Assembly: GCA_900119535.1 (NCBI GenBank)
Contig: FPJT01000004.1
Coordinates: 1 to 64,000, forward strand
DNA length: 64,000 nucleotides
Source of the DNA: Ruminococcus sp. XPD3002
GTDB lineage: Bacteria > Bacillota > Clostridia > Oscillospirales > Ruminococcaceae
Direction of reading: 5' to 3'
The notes beneath the pieces were generated by a model. The model was not told where the DNA came from, ran no database searches, and was given only the letters and a program-made list of their open reading frames with translations. Below, one piece after another: positions 32,645 through 42,186 of the stretch (its first letter is position 1; each line of letters opens with the position of its first letter). Position numbers and translations under genes: made by a program.

Positions 32645-34042
32645 ATGGTTTTTTCAAGACTGTTTTTTATATATTTTTTCCTGCCGCTGTGTCTTCTTGC
32701 ATATTCACTTGCAAGGGGAATTGACAGGAAAAACACCGTTCTTATAATATTTTCACTCGTATTTTATGCATGGGGCGAACCCGTTTACGTACTGCTGATG
32801 ATACTCAGTGCAGCAGTGAACTACGCAGCCGCCCTTGTTATACACCACAGCAGAGGCAACGGCAGGGATCGTTCCGCAGTTGCCGCCGCAGTCATTTTCG
32901 ACCTTCTTATGCTGGGAGTCTTCAAATACAGCGGATTCATCGCAGAAAATATCAATCTGCTGCTCCACACCTCCCTGAACGTCCCCCATATAAGGCTTCC
33001 CATAGGCATAAGCTTTTACACCTTCCAGACCATTTCCTACGTTATCGACGTATACTGGGAAAAGGTGGATGCACAGTTCAGCTTCAAGAAATTCCTGCTG
33101 TACGTGTGTCTCTTCCCTCAGCTTATAGCGGGACCTATAGTGCGCTACAGTGACATAGAGGCGGAGATAAACGAAAGAAGCGCCGACCTCAGCGATATTT
33201 CCTACGGTCTTAACAGGTTCGTGCTGGGACTTGCAAAAAAGGTGCTTATCGCCAATCAGCTTAGCATCGTTGCCGATAATCTTCTCGGCGGAAGCGGTAT
33301 CTCACTTATGGGAGCATGGCTCGGTGCGGCAGTATACGGACTTCAGATCTATTTCGACTTCTCAGGCTATTCGGATATGGCGATCGGCATGGGCAGAGTT
33401 TTCGGATTCCACTTCAACGAGAACTTCCGTCACCCCTTTGTCTGCAAGGACATCACCGAATTCTGGCAGCGCTGGCACATCTCACTCAGCACCTTTTTCC
33501 GTGATTACCTCCTTTACATCCCTATTTTCGGCAAGCGCAGAAAGTACGGCGGACTCTTCCTCGTATGGCTCTGTACAGGCATCTGGCACGGTGCAAGCTG
33601 GAACTACATAATCTGGGGACTCTATTACGGACTCTTCGTATTCATGGAGATGCAGATAGGCAAAAAGCGCATGAAAAGCATCAGCACTCCCATACGCCAT
33701 ATCTACAGCAAACTTGTTATAATCATCGGATTCGGTATTTTCTACTTTGAGGACCTCGGAAAACTCGGCAGATTCTTCAAGGCTCTCATAGGGCTCGGCG
33801 GAAGCGGTGTGATCTCTGCCTCCGACAAGCTCACCTTCTTTAATAATGTATGGCTGATAATCGCAGCTGTTGCACTGACCTTCCCGATAATCAGCACAGT
33901 AAAGAAGTACACCGAGAAAAACGAGATCGCAGTTTACGTAACTTCAGGAGTAACCGTATTCCTGTCTGCTGCGCTTCTTGTACTGACAAGCATAATGCTT
34001 GTGGATGCAACTACCAACCCATTCCTTTATTTCAGATTCTGA
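32645..34042 (+). CDS. MBOAT-family O-acyltransferase (AlgI/DltB-like)
   Basis: A 465-residue polytopic membrane enzyme. RLPIGISFYTFQTISYVIDV, FPQLIAGPIVRYSDI and EFWQRWHISLSTFFRDYLLY are hallmark MBOAT blocks; the catalytic His is in CTGIWHGASWNYIIWGLYYG. These enzymes move acyl groups across the membrane from a carrier to an extracellular polymer. The operon supplies a DHHW partner, an FkbH loading enzyme and an acyl carrier protein, so the donor is probably an ACP-bound C3 group. The ribosome site (GAAAGAAG) is weak. Confidence 0.92.
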   Translation: MVFSRLFFIYFFLPLCLLAYSLARGIDRKNTVLIIFSLVFYAWGEPVYVLLMILSAAVNYAAALVIHHSRGNGRDRSAVAAAVIFDLLMLGVFKYSGFIAENINLLLHTSLNVPHIRLPIGISFYTFQTISYVIDVYWEKVDAQFSFKKFLLYVCLFPQLIAGPIVRYSDIEAEINERSADLSDISYGLNRFVLGLAKKVLIANQLSIVADNLLGGSGISLMGAWLGAAVYGLQIYFDFSGYSDMAIGMGRVFGFHFNENFRHPFVCKDITEFWQRWHISLSTFFRDYLLYIPIFGKRRKYGGLFLVWLCTGIWHGASWNYIIWGLYYGLFVFMEMQIGKKRMKSISTPIRHIYSKLVIIIGFGIFYFEDLGKLGRFFKALIGLGGSGVISASDKLTFFNNVWLIIAAVALTFPIISTVKKYTEKNEIAVYVTSGVTVFLSAALLVLTSIMLVDATTNPFLYFRF

Positions 34043-34052
34043 GGTAAATGTT

Positions 34053-35405
34053 ATGAATGACAAAACTAAAAGAATAATCAGGAACTCGATATCACTGGCA
34101 AATATAATCGCTGTAGTCTGGCTGCTGGGAACAGGCATGGGGTACCTTATCTTCGGCAAAAAGGATAAGATATCCACAGAGGAGAACCGCACCCTTGCAA
34201 AATTCCCCCACTTTACCCTAAGCAGCTATCTCAGCGGCGAATACACCGAAGCACTGGCTCATTACTTCGATGACAACGTCCCCAAGCGCAGGGAGTACAA
34301 GGACCTTATCGCCAAGAAATTCATTCCGCTAAAGGGAATAGAGTACGGCAGCGACAACATAACGATATACGGTTCCGCACCCGAAAAGCCCGAGGAAAAG
34401 CAGGAGTCTGCAACAGAAGCTCCCACTGAGGAAGTGACAGAAGCTCCCGAAAACACCGTCGAGGAAGCCGAGGCAACAGAAGCTCCGCAGCCCGAACCGG
34501 AACCGCAGGAGGTCAACAATGATGACGGTGAGCTGACCAATAACATCGTTGTTGCCAATAACCGCGGAATCATGCTCTACGGCGGCGGCTGGGGAAGAGA
34601 GCTTGAATATGCTGACTATGTAAGCGAATACAAGCGTCAGCTCGGTGACGGAGTAAAGGTCTGGTCAATGGTAATACCTACAGCCTGCTCATTCTACATG
34701 CCCGATAAGTTCAAGGAGCTTTCCGCAGACGAAAAGACCGACCTTGATACTATCAGGGATGCCCTTGTGGATGTCGGCAGCATCGATGCCTATTCCGCAC
34801 TCGCAGAGCACAAGGACGAGCATATCTACTCCCGTACAGACCACCACTGGCAGCAGATCGGCGCTTACTACGCAGGAAGAGAGTTTGCAAAGGCTGCTGG
34901 TGTGCCTTACCCCGAACTGGACACATACGAAAGAGTGATCCTCAGCGGCTATGTAGGCACTCTTTACGGCTATACACAGAGCGCTTCACTCATTGACAAT
35001 CCCGAGGATTTCGTTTACTATAAGCCAACGACGGAAATGACTGTAACTCGCTATAACACTTCATTCGGTGATCCATCGGTGCAGCCTCTGCTGAACGATC
35101 CGATAAATATGGCTTCATCCAGCTATTACCTTGTTTTCGGCGGAGACGAGGCTATCACCCACGTTGAGACTGACTGCAAAAACGCAAGGACTCTCGTTAT
35201 CTTCAAGGACAGCTACGGAAACGCACTTATGCCGCTCCTTACAAGCTCCTTCGAGAACATATACCTCTGCGATATACGATATTTCGACCTTAACGCCATA
35301 AAATTCATTAAGGATGTCGGCGCTACAGACGTACTTTTTACTATGTGTACCTTCTCCGCTATGGGAGATAACCATTACTGCATATATAATAACATGTATA
35401 AGTGA
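34053..35405 (+). CDS. DHHW-family (AlgX/AlgJ-like) secreted partner
   Basis: A 450-residue protein with one N-terminal membrane anchor (about residues 13-33). A Pro/Glu/Ala/Thr-rich stretch (about 110-155; AEAPTEEVTEAPENT-like composition) comes before an SGNH-hydrolase-like domain. RTDHHWQQIGAYYAG is the family motif, and FKDSYGNALMPLL gives a serine block. In alginate acetylation and similar systems this protein works outside the cell with the MBOAT enzyme. ATG 34053 follows GAGGT, 10 nt after the MBOAT stop; a longer frame overlaps the MBOAT gene. Confidence 0.88.
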   Translation: MNDKTKRIIRNSISLANIIAVVWLLGTGMGYLIFGKKDKISTEENRTLAKFPHFTLSSYLSGEYTEALAHYFDDNVPKRREYKDLIAKKFIPLKGIEYGSDNITIYGSAPEKPEEKQESATEAPTEEVTEAPENTVEEAEATEAPQPEPEPQEVNNDDGELTNNIVVANNRGIMLYGGGWGRELEYADYVSEYKRQLGDGVKVWSMVIPTACSFYMPDKFKELSADEKTDLDTIRDALVDVGSIDAYSALAEHKDEHIYSRTDHHWQQIGAYYAGREFAKAAGVPYPELDTYERVILSGYVGTLYGYTQSASLIDNPEDFVYYKPTTEMTVTRYNTSFGDPSVQPLLNDPINMASSSYYLVFGGDEAITHVETDCKNARTLVIFKDSYGNALMPLLTSSFENIYLCDIRYFDLNAIKFIKDVGATDVLFTMCTFSAMGDNHYCIYNNMYK

Positions 35406-35413
35406 GTGATCCA

Positions 35414-37213
35414 ATGAAAGAGCTTGAATTTCCATTCGACAGCAGATATATAATGCGTCACAGACGAGGCATAAAGAAGCAGCTCCTTGCAGACGGCAGC
35501 GAACGTATAAAAGTCAGGATAGCCGTTCTGGGAGGCTCCACCACAAATGATATAGTTTCGGCTATGGAGCTTTTCCTGCTGGATTCGGGCATCGAGCCCG
35601 CCTTCTGGCAGTCCGAGTACAACAGATTCTACGAGGACGCCGTTTTCGGCAATGAATCTCTTGAAAGCTTCCACCCCGACGTGATATACATACACACTAC
35701 CTCATGCAACCTGAAATATATTCCCGACGATCCGAACGAGACCGAGGACGATATAAAACAGCGCCTTGAAATGCAGACAAGTATACTGAAACAGGTCTGG
35801 ACAAGTCTTGCAAAGAACTTCGGCGTTCCGATAATTCAGAACAACTTCGAGCTACCGCTGTACCGTCATACAGGCAGCTATGACCGCTGGGGAATTACGG
35901 GACGTTCGGCATTCATCGACCGCATGAACCTTGCCGTATCGGAATACGCAAGGAACTGCCACGGATTCTATGTTAACGACATCAACTACCTCTCCGCAGC
36001 AGTGGGACTGGAAAAATGGCACGATCCAGACAGCTGGTTCCTCTATAAATACGCCATGAACATCGATGCGATACCCGATCTGGCTTACAGTACGGTCTGC
36101 ATCATCCGCTCCCTCTACGGAAAAAACAAAAAAGCCGTCGCTCTCGACCTTGATAACACCCTCTGGGGCGGAGTCATCGGAGATGACGGTCAGGAGGGCA
36201 TCGAGATAGGCGAGGAAACAGCCGAGGGCGAGTCCTATTCAATGCTCCAGAACTGGCTCAGGACCTACAAAAAGTACGGCATACTCCTTACGGTATGCTC
36301 CAAAAACGATGCAGAGAACGCACTTCTCGGACTGGAACACCCCAGCGGTATACTCCGTCCCGACGATTTTGCTTCCATAAAAGCCAACTGGCAGCCTAAA
36401 AGCGAGAACATCGAAGCCTCCGCTGCGGAGCTGGGACTGCTCCCCGAAAGCTTCATTTTTGTGGACGATAACCCTGCCGAATGCGATATAGTATCATCAC
36501 AGCTCCCGTCAGTAAGAACGATAGAGGCATCGTCCGTCAAGGACACCTTGTACCGTCTCAGCCGCAGCAGCTGGTTTGAAGTTACGGACCTCTCGGGAGA
36601 CGATCTTGTAAGAAACGAAATGTACGCTGCAAATGCAAAGCGTCAGGCAATGCAGAAGCAGTTCACCAACTATACGGACTATCTGCTCAGTCTCGACATG
36701 CATGCAGAGATAGCCGACTTCACACCTGTTTTCCTGCCGAGGATAACCCAGCTCACCAACAAGAGCAACCAGTTCAACCTCACTACACGCCGATATACCT
36801 CCAAGGAAATGGAGGACATAAGCCGCTCTTCCGACAGGATAAGGCTCTGCGGAAGCCTTACGGACAAATTCGGCGATAACGGCATAGTATCGGTGATTAT
36901 CGGCAGATGTGAAAAGGAAACTCTCCACGTTGAACTTTGGCTCATGAGCTGCCGTGTACTGAAAAGGGATATGGAATATGCTATGCTGGACGAACTTGTA
37001 CACCAGTGCATACGCCGCGGCATAAGCAGGATAATGGGTTACTACTACAAGACCGAAAAAAACAGCATGGTCGCAGAGCTTTACGGCGATCTCGGGTTCA
37101 CTCTGCTGAACAAGTCCGAGAACGGAAGCTCTGTCTGGAACCTTGATCTTGACACCTACGAAAATAAAAATAAAGTCATCAAGGTAAACGAAAAGGAGAA
37201 AATATATGAATGA
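35414..37213 (+). CDS. FkbH-like HAD-superfamily acyl-loading protein
   Basis: A 599-residue protein. The N-terminal ~220 residues have an SGNH-like start (AVLGGSTTNDI). Then comes the HAD phosphatase core, KAVALDLDNTLWGGVIGDDG (DxDxT), with VCSKNDAENAL and IFVDDNPAECD. The C-terminal ~200 residues resemble a GNAT fold, the usual FkbH layout. FkbH proteins turn 1,3-bisphosphoglycerate into glyceryl-S-ACP in polyketide pathways. An ACP gene overlaps the 3' end by 8 bp, which strongly supports that reaction here. The start could also be GTG 35402, which overlaps the previous stop by 4 bp. Confidence 0.88.
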   Translation: MKELEFPFDSRYIMRHRRGIKKQLLADGSERIKVRIAVLGGSTTNDIVSAMELFLLDSGIEPAFWQSEYNRFYEDAVFGNESLESFHPDVIYIHTTSCNLKYIPDDPNETEDDIKQRLEMQTSILKQVWTSLAKNFGVPIIQNNFELPLYRHTGSYDRWGITGRSAFIDRMNLAVSEYARNCHGFYVNDINYLSAAVGLEKWHDPDSWFLYKYAMNIDAIPDLAYSTVCIIRSLYGKNKKAVALDLDNTLWGGVIGDDGQEGIEIGEETAEGESYSMLQNWLRTYKKYGILLTVCSKNDAENALLGLEHPSGILRPDDFASIKANWQPKSENIEASAAELGLLPESFIFVDDNPAECDIVSSQLPSVRTIEASSVKDTLYRLSRSSWFEVTDLSGDDLVRNEMYAANAKRQAMQKQFTNYTDYLLSLDMHAEIADFTPVFLPRITQLTNKSNQFNLTTRRYTSKEMEDISRSSDRIRLCGSLTDKFGDNGIVSVIIGRCEKETLHVELWLMSCRVLKRDMEYAMLDELVHQCIRRGISRIMGYYYKTEKNSMVAELYGDLGFTLLNKSENGSSVWNLDLDTYENKNKVIKVNEKEKIYE

Positions 37214-37451
37214 CCAGGACATAATAACACGACTCAACAGCGTATTCAGGGACGTTTTTGACGATGATTCCCTGTCAGTCAGCGAAAATACCACTTCCGC
37301 CGATATCGAGGACTGGGACAGCATAGAACATATCAACCTTATCTCCGCTGTCGAGGACGAGTTCTCAATGCAGTTCAGGATGCGTGAGGTATCGGGAATG
37401 AAAAACGTGGGAGAGATGATAGCGATCATAAAAGAAAGAGGTAAGCAATGA
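37206..37451 (+). CDS. Acyl carrier protein
   Basis: An 81-residue carrier protein. The phosphopantetheine Ser39 is in DWDSIEHINL, matching the family DSL/DSI motif, and the protein is acidic and helical. It overlaps fkbH-like gene (8 bp) and the phosphoesterase gene (4 bp). It is probably dedicated to this operon and distinct from fatty-acid AcpP, whose motif is DSLDxVEL. Confidence 0.92.
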   Translation: MNDQDIITRLNSVFRDVFDDDSLSVSENTTSADIEDWDSIEHINLISAVEDEFSMQFRMREVSGMKNVGEMIAIIKERGKQ

Positions 37452-38338
37452 CTAAAGTCAGGAACAAAAAGCGCCGTATCATTATAGTCCTGACTGCATT
37501 TGCTATAATAGTCCTGCTGGAAACATGGGGATATGCACTTGAAACGGTGAACTATACCGTAAGCTCATCAAAGGTAAGCAGTCCCGTAAGGATAGTTTTT
37601 ATCTCTGATCTCCATAACGGCTTTTACGGCGGTAAAGACCAATCGGGTATATGGGACGAGATACAGGAACAGGATCCCGATATAGTGCTTTTCGGAGGCG
37701 ACCTCATAGATATGTACGGCGGCTTTGACAACTCTCTTAAGCTCGCCGGACTCGTAAAGGCAAAATATCCCTGCGCCTACACTCCCGGGAACCACGAGAT
37801 GATGCGTTCGGACCGTCAGGACTTCTACGATCAGCTTGATGCGCTTGGCGTTCCCCGACTTGAAGGCAGCTGCACCGAATTCACGGTAAACGATCAGAAA
37901 ATCCGTATCTGCGGAATTATCGACACTATAGAGTACGGAAAAAACGGAACTCAGCTTGAAAACTGCTGCGAACTGCTTGCTGAGGACTGCTATAACGTCC
38001 TCCTTTCGCACCAGCCGGAACAGACAGATGCCTGTATCGATGCCGCAAAGGAAGTGCCATTCGACCTTATACTCTCGGGACACGCTCACGGCGGACAGTG
38101 GGAGATACCATTCATTCTCGAACAGGGGCTGTACGCTCCCGACCAGGGAATATTCCCCGAAAGAACAAAGGGAATGTATGAATACGGTGATACCGTGCAT
38201 ATAATCAGCAAAGGACTCGCACGTCCCCTGAGAATGATATTCATTCCACGTATATTCAACCGTCCCGAGCTTACTGTCATCGATATTGAAGCGGCGGCAG
38301 AAGATTTTACAAGCAGCATTGAAATCCCCACTGAATAG
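37448..38338 (+). CDS. Membrane-anchored metallophosphoesterase
   Basis: A 296-residue protein with an N-terminal membrane anchor (about residues 10-30) and the calcineurin-like site: ISDLHNG, GGDLID, PGNHEMM, LSHQPEQ and SGHAHGGQWE. It resembles YkuE/YaeI-type enzymes, some of which act on UDP-sugar lipids. It ends the MBOAT operon (4-bp overlap with the ACP gene), so it may trim lipid or polymer phosphates in the same envelope pathway. That link is inferred. Confidence 0.88.
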   Translation: MTKVRNKKRRIIIVLTAFAIIVLLETWGYALETVNYTVSSSKVSSPVRIVFISDLHNGFYGGKDQSGIWDEIQEQDPDIVLFGGDLIDMYGGFDNSLKLAGLVKAKYPCAYTPGNHEMMRSDRQDFYDQLDALGVPRLEGSCTEFTVNDQKIRICGIIDTIEYGKNGTQLENCCELLAEDCYNVLLSHQPEQTDACIDAAKEVPFDLILSGHAHGGQWEIPFILEQGLYAPDQGIFPERTKGMYEYGDTVHIISKGLARPLRMIFIPRIFNRPELTVIDIEAAAEDFTSSIEIPTE

Positions 38339-38408
38339 GACATCATTCTCCTTTTTATCTTATATGGACGTGTTAAAAACCAGCGATAAAAAATAAGGCA
38401 CTAATAAG

Positions 38409-38576
38409 CGGGGTGCAGGGAGCCGCTCGCTCCCTGCCGGAGTCCAGAGGCAGAGCCTTTGGCAGGTGCAGGGCAGAGCCCTGCGATACTAAGCGCTCAG
38501 CAAAGGGTGAATTTCAAAACAGTCCTGTGGACTGTTTTGAAAGAGGGAACGCCCTGCAAGAGAGGGCGTTCCCTTC
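38409..38576 (+). repeat. Family A hairpin element, copy A2 (shortened)
   Basis: It contains a GCAGGGAGC/GCTCCCTGC hairpin, GGCAGAGCCTTTGGCAGG, AAGCGCTCAGCAAAGGGTGA, the ACAGTCC/GGACTGT stem and the GGGAACGCCCT/AGGGCGTTCCC stem. The CTCCCCACA and TGTCAGC hairpins of the long copies are missing. I see no duplicated flanking hairpin here. The rest of 38339-38650 shows nothing else. Confidence 0.8.
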
Positions 38577-38655
38577 TGACTCTACAGAAAGATCATCCTA
38601 CGAACTGAATTCAAACCTAAGTAAATGTCTTTGCCTTGCCAACATAAAATAATAC

Positions 38656-38684
38656 TTGTTTTTTCTGAAAAGGCATGATATAAT
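38656..38684 (+). promoter_or_regulatory. Promoter of rlmB
   Basis: TTGTTT (38656-38661), 17 nt, TATAAT (38679-38684). It lies inside a longer rlmB reading frame, showing that the real start is downstream. Confidence 0.7.
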
Positions 38685-38814
38685 ATATAATGTATTTTTA
38701 TGCGGACTTGCAGCCTCTCACCCGATAATTTACGGTTTCAGGCTGTTTTCACGTCCGCTCACACCAGTTTTACAAACCGATACAAGGAGCGGGGAAGCTT
38801 CCCCGATTAGCGAA

Positions 38815-39579
38815 ATGGATAAAAACAGTAATTTCAGCGAGTCCTCCTCAGACGTTATCTGCGGAAGGAATCCAGTTATCGAGGCACTTAAATCAGGTGC
38901 GCTCCTCGATACCATATACATCGACGGAAACGGCGGAAGTCTTAACGTTATACGCCGTCTCGCAAAGGAGAAGGGCGTTGTTGTAAAGGACGCCCAGGAT
39001 AAAAAGCTCTCACAGCTCTCAGGCGGCGCTTCACATCAGGGAGTCGTTGCCGTAGGCGCATGCGGAGAGTACGTCACTATCGACGAGATACTTGCTGTAT
39101 CCGAAAAAAAGGGCACAAAGCCTTTCATCATAATCTGCGACGAGATAGAGGATCCACATAACCTCGGTGCTATCATCCGTACTGCCGAGACTTCGGGTGC
39201 AGACGGTGTTATCATCCCCAAAAGAAGAAGCGCAAGCCTCAATGCTACCGTTTTCAAGACCTCGGCAGGCGCTGCAAGCTATGTGCCTGTTGCAAGAGTT
39301 TCCAACCTCGCCGCTGCTATCGACGAACTTAAGGAAAAAGGCGTATGGATTTACGGTACGGACGCTTCGGGCAGTGACTACTCCGAGACCGACTTCACAG
39401 GAAGCTGCGGACTTGTCATAGGTTCCGAGGGATTCGGCATCAGCAAACTGATACAGAAAAAATGTGATTTCATGATAAAACTGCCTATGCTTGGCAGGAT
39501 AAATTCGCTCAACGCATCTGTTGCGGCAGGCATCTTCATGTACGAGGTGCTGCGCCAGCGCAGGGCAGAGGGCAGATAA
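38815..39579 (+). CDS. rlmB: 23S rRNA 2'-O-methyltransferase, RlmB/TrmH family
   Basis: A 254-residue SPOUT methyltransferase. The N-terminal substrate-binding domain begins VICGRNPVIEALKSG. The knotted core has DEIEDPHNLGAIIRTAETSG, GLVIGSEGFGIS and LPMLGRINSLNASVAAGIFM, the three SPOUT motifs. It methylates G2251 (E. coli numbering) or a similar rRNA/tRNA site. The promoter at 38656 rules out starts before about 38691, leaving ATG 38815. Its AAGGAG lies 24 nt upstream (38785-38790), and between them is a perfect palindrome CGGGGAAGCTTCCCCG. Folding it would bring the site close to the ATG. Confidence 0.92.
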   Translation: MDKNSNFSESSSDVICGRNPVIEALKSGALLDTIYIDGNGGSLNVIRRLAKEKGVVVKDAQDKKLSQLSGGASHQGVVAVGACGEYVTIDEILAVSEKKGTKPFIIICDEIEDPHNLGAIIRTAETSGADGVIIPKRRSASLNATVFKTSAGAASYVPVARVSNLAAAIDELKEKGVWIYGTDASGSDYSETDFTGSCGLVIGSEGFGISKLIQKKCDFMIKLPMLGRINSLNASVAAGIFMYEVLRQRRAEGR

Positions 39580-39589
39580 GGAGGTAACC

Positions 39590-42109
39590 ATGCCCGATAA
39601 TAAACTATCACTTGAAGACATACTCGAAGAATATTCCCCCGATGCATCGGATACTTACCCCCATGTCGGCAGAGTCGACGCACAGAAGATAATCAACTCC
39701 ACTCTTCCCGAACCTGCACTTCAGCCGCCTCCGGCGCCTCAGCGCAGACCGGTTTCGCACGAGAAGAACGAGCTGTTCGATAAGCCGAAGGACGAAGCGG
39801 TCATCGCTGAACAGAAGCCTGCCGATCCTTCACGAAATACCATAGCTGTTGCAAGCTCTGAGGGTATAAGCGATGTCAAGGACATAATGGCTCAGAAGGC
39901 TCCCGAACCTGATGAAACGGGTGCAGCTCCGATGATAAGGCGTATGTCCGACTCTACAAGAGCCAAAGAAGCTGCAAAACAGCAGAAAAAGCACAAGAAG
40001 TCCCGCCGTCAGAAGGACGCAGGATTCACATACAAAAAGGAAACTCCAAGCGGAGAGTACATGTACGATCCGCCGAATATAAGCCGCAGAAAGCGCAGCC
40101 GCGGTGAGATACTCACCGATGCAAACGGTCCCGACAGCTGGAGAAACGTTACGGATATCGTCCCCTCTCCTGCTGCGGTTGAAGCAGCAAAGCCTGCTGA
40201 AAATACTCCAAGGGCGGATGTTACGAGCATAGACCTCAGTGCCAAACCGGAAGTGCCCGATCAGGCGCTTGATGTCCATATCCAGCACGATATCGAAGAA
40301 CAGACAGGCGCAAAGACTAAAAAGCGCCGTACAAAGCGTTTGGTGGACTTCAACTACTACGGCGATGTTGAGGACGTTGGACGTGATATCTACGAGCTGA
40401 AAAACGTGCTCACCTCACGAGTCAGCACACTTGCTCTCACTGCCTTCCTCAGTCTTTACATAACGGTATGCGACCAGTTCGGACTGCCGATACTTGATAT
40501 ACTCAGCCGTGAGCATATCTTCTCGTATCTGCTGGTGCATCTCATTCTCGGCGCTATCGCATTGGTGGTATCACTTCCCGTTATAACCAAGGGCGTAAAG
40601 AACCTTTTCACCATGAGCGCTGACAGCGATTCGATGTCCGCAATTACCGCAATAGCTTGTACCCTTGCACTGCTTTTCGCTTTCTTCCGCATGGACATGG
40701 CTAAGGCAGAGACCATACACGTCTATATGCCTGTAGGCATACTCGCACTTCTGTTCAACGCAATAGGAAAGCTCCTGATACTTCGCCGTGCGGACAGGAA
40801 CTTCCGCTTCATATCGCAGGAATTCGACCGCCACGCAGTTGTCTACGTCAGGGACGAGGAACGTGCAGAAAGGCTTACAAGAGGTACTATAGGCGATTTC
40901 CCGATACTTGCGGCAATGCGCAAGACGGACTTCCTTACGGACTTCCTGAGATATACCTACTCATCAGATATAACCGATTCATACTGCCGCAAGGCTGCAC
41001 CTATATGCCTTGTGGTATCAATGATAGTATCGATAGTTCTCACTATAGTGAGAATGGGCACACTTGCTTCCGTAGACTCGGCAGTATTCGGACTTTCCAT
41101 ATTCAGTATGCTGATATGTGCTGCAGCCTGCATAGGTATGCCGTTCGTAGCGAACGTTCCGCTTGAAAAGGTATCACACCAGACTCTCAGGAACAAGGGC
41201 ATCCTCCTCGGATACCAGAGCGTTGACGACCTTTATGATGCAAACTCGATCCTCGTCAGTGCTGACACCTTCTTCCCCGAGGGTACCGTAAAAATGGGCG
41301 GCATCAAGGTATTCTCGAATACCAAGCTGGATGAAGCTCTCCTTGAAGCAGCAAGCCTTTCAACTCACGCAGGAAGCATCATGCGTCGTCTTTTCAGTGA
41401 CGTTGTAGTGCCCGGAAAGGACGATATACTCTATCCTATCGAGAATTTCTCTATCGAAGAGGATCAGGGACTCTGCGGCTGGATAAACAACAGACGAGTT
41501 CTTCTCGGAAGCCGCGAGCTTATGACGAGCCACAATATAGAGGGCGTTCCCACAAAGGCAAAGGAAGCCGAATACGCTACCGAGGGACAGATACCGCTCT
41601 ATCTCTCGATCTCAGGCAACCTTGCAGCAATGTTCATGGTCGAGCTGAATGCTGACAGGTACGTTAAGCGCTGGGCAAAGCGTCTTGCCAAGAGCAAGGT
41701 CTATATGATAACCAAGAGCGTTGATCCCTGCCTTACATCAGGCTATATCGCCTCACTTTTCGGTATTCCCGACGAGATGATAAAAGTTATCCCCAAGCGT
41801 CTTTACGAAGACTTTGACTCAGAAACAAAGAAAACAGTACGCATGAGCGCTTCTATGGCATGTACAGGAAGATTCAGCTCTATGGCACAGCTTATCTTAG
41901 GTACTAAGGTAATACACATATCCGCTATCATAGGTCTTATAGTGCAGACGGTTTCAATACTTACGGGACTCGGTCTCGGTATGATGATGATTCTCTCAAA
42001 GGCGTTTGAGATAAACTATGTTTACATGTCCGCCTCGGCACTCGTCATCTACAATCTTCTTGTAACTGCCGTGACCTGCATAGCAGTAAGCATTAAAAAG
42101 CTGAAATAA
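39590..42109 (+). CDS. Degenerate P-type ATPase-like membrane protein
   Basis: An 839-residue protein starting at ATG 39590, after AAGGAGG. Residues 1-~240 are soluble, Pro/Ala/Lys-rich and probably disordered. From ~265 on, membrane helices and soluble parts follow the order of a P-type ATPase: actuator-like region, helix pair (SMIVSIVLTIVRMG), PFVANVPLEKV, then ILVSADTFFPEGTVKMGGIK where DKTGTLT should stand. The N-domain-like part has GWINNRRVLLGSREL. Where the hinge TGDGxND should be, one finds TGRFSSM. The Asp is kept but KTGT and GDGxND are lost, so it should not cycle as a pump. It may be a sensor or scaffold. It follows rlmB by 10 bp. Confidence 0.7.
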   Translation: MPDNKLSLEDILEEYSPDASDTYPHVGRVDAQKIINSTLPEPALQPPPAPQRRPVSHEKNELFDKPKDEAVIAEQKPADPSRNTIAVASSEGISDVKDIMAQKAPEPDETGAAPMIRRMSDSTRAKEAAKQQKKHKKSRRQKDAGFTYKKETPSGEYMYDPPNISRRKRSRGEILTDANGPDSWRNVTDIVPSPAAVEAAKPAENTPRADVTSIDLSAKPEVPDQALDVHIQHDIEEQTGAKTKKRRTKRLVDFNYYGDVEDVGRDIYELKNVLTSRVSTLALTAFLSLYITVCDQFGLPILDILSREHIFSYLLVHLILGAIALVVSLPVITKGVKNLFTMSADSDSMSAITAIACTLALLFAFFRMDMAKAETIHVYMPVGILALLFNAIGKLLILRRADRNFRFISQEFDRHAVVYVRDEERAERLTRGTIGDFPILAAMRKTDFLTDFLRYTYSSDITDSYCRKAAPICLVVSMIVSIVLTIVRMGTLASVDSAVFGLSIFSMLICAAACIGMPFVANVPLEKVSHQTLRNKGILLGYQSVDDLYDANSILVSADTFFPEGTVKMGGIKVFSNTKLDEALLEAASLSTHAGSIMRRLFSDVVVPGKDDILYPIENFSIEEDQGLCGWINNRRVLLGSRELMTSHNIEGVPTKAKEAEYATEGQIPLYLSISGNLAAMFMVELNADRYVKRWAKRLAKSKVYMITKSVDPCLTSGYIASLFGIPDEMIKVIPKRLYEDFDSETKKTVRMSASMACTGRFSSMAQLILGTKVIHISAIIGLIVQTVSILTGLGLGMMMILSKAFEINYVYMSASALVIYNLLVTAVTCIAVSIKKLK

Positions 42110-42133
42110 TATACGCCGCGCATCGGCTATCAG

Positions 42134-42162
42134 ATAAGGACTGCCGTTCAAGCGGTCCTTAT
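42134..42162 (+). terminator. Intrinsic terminator
   Basis: ATAAGGACTGC, 7-nt loop, GCGGTCCTTAT (one G-T pair), then TTCTTC; ends the rlmB transcript. Confidence 0.7.
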
Positions 42163-42186
42163 TTCTTCGGAAAGGAGAAAGGATAA

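Noticed and set aside
38656..38814. Hydrophobic N-terminal extension of RlmB
   Set aside because: It overlaps the promoter and a leader; RlmB proteins start near VICGRNPV.
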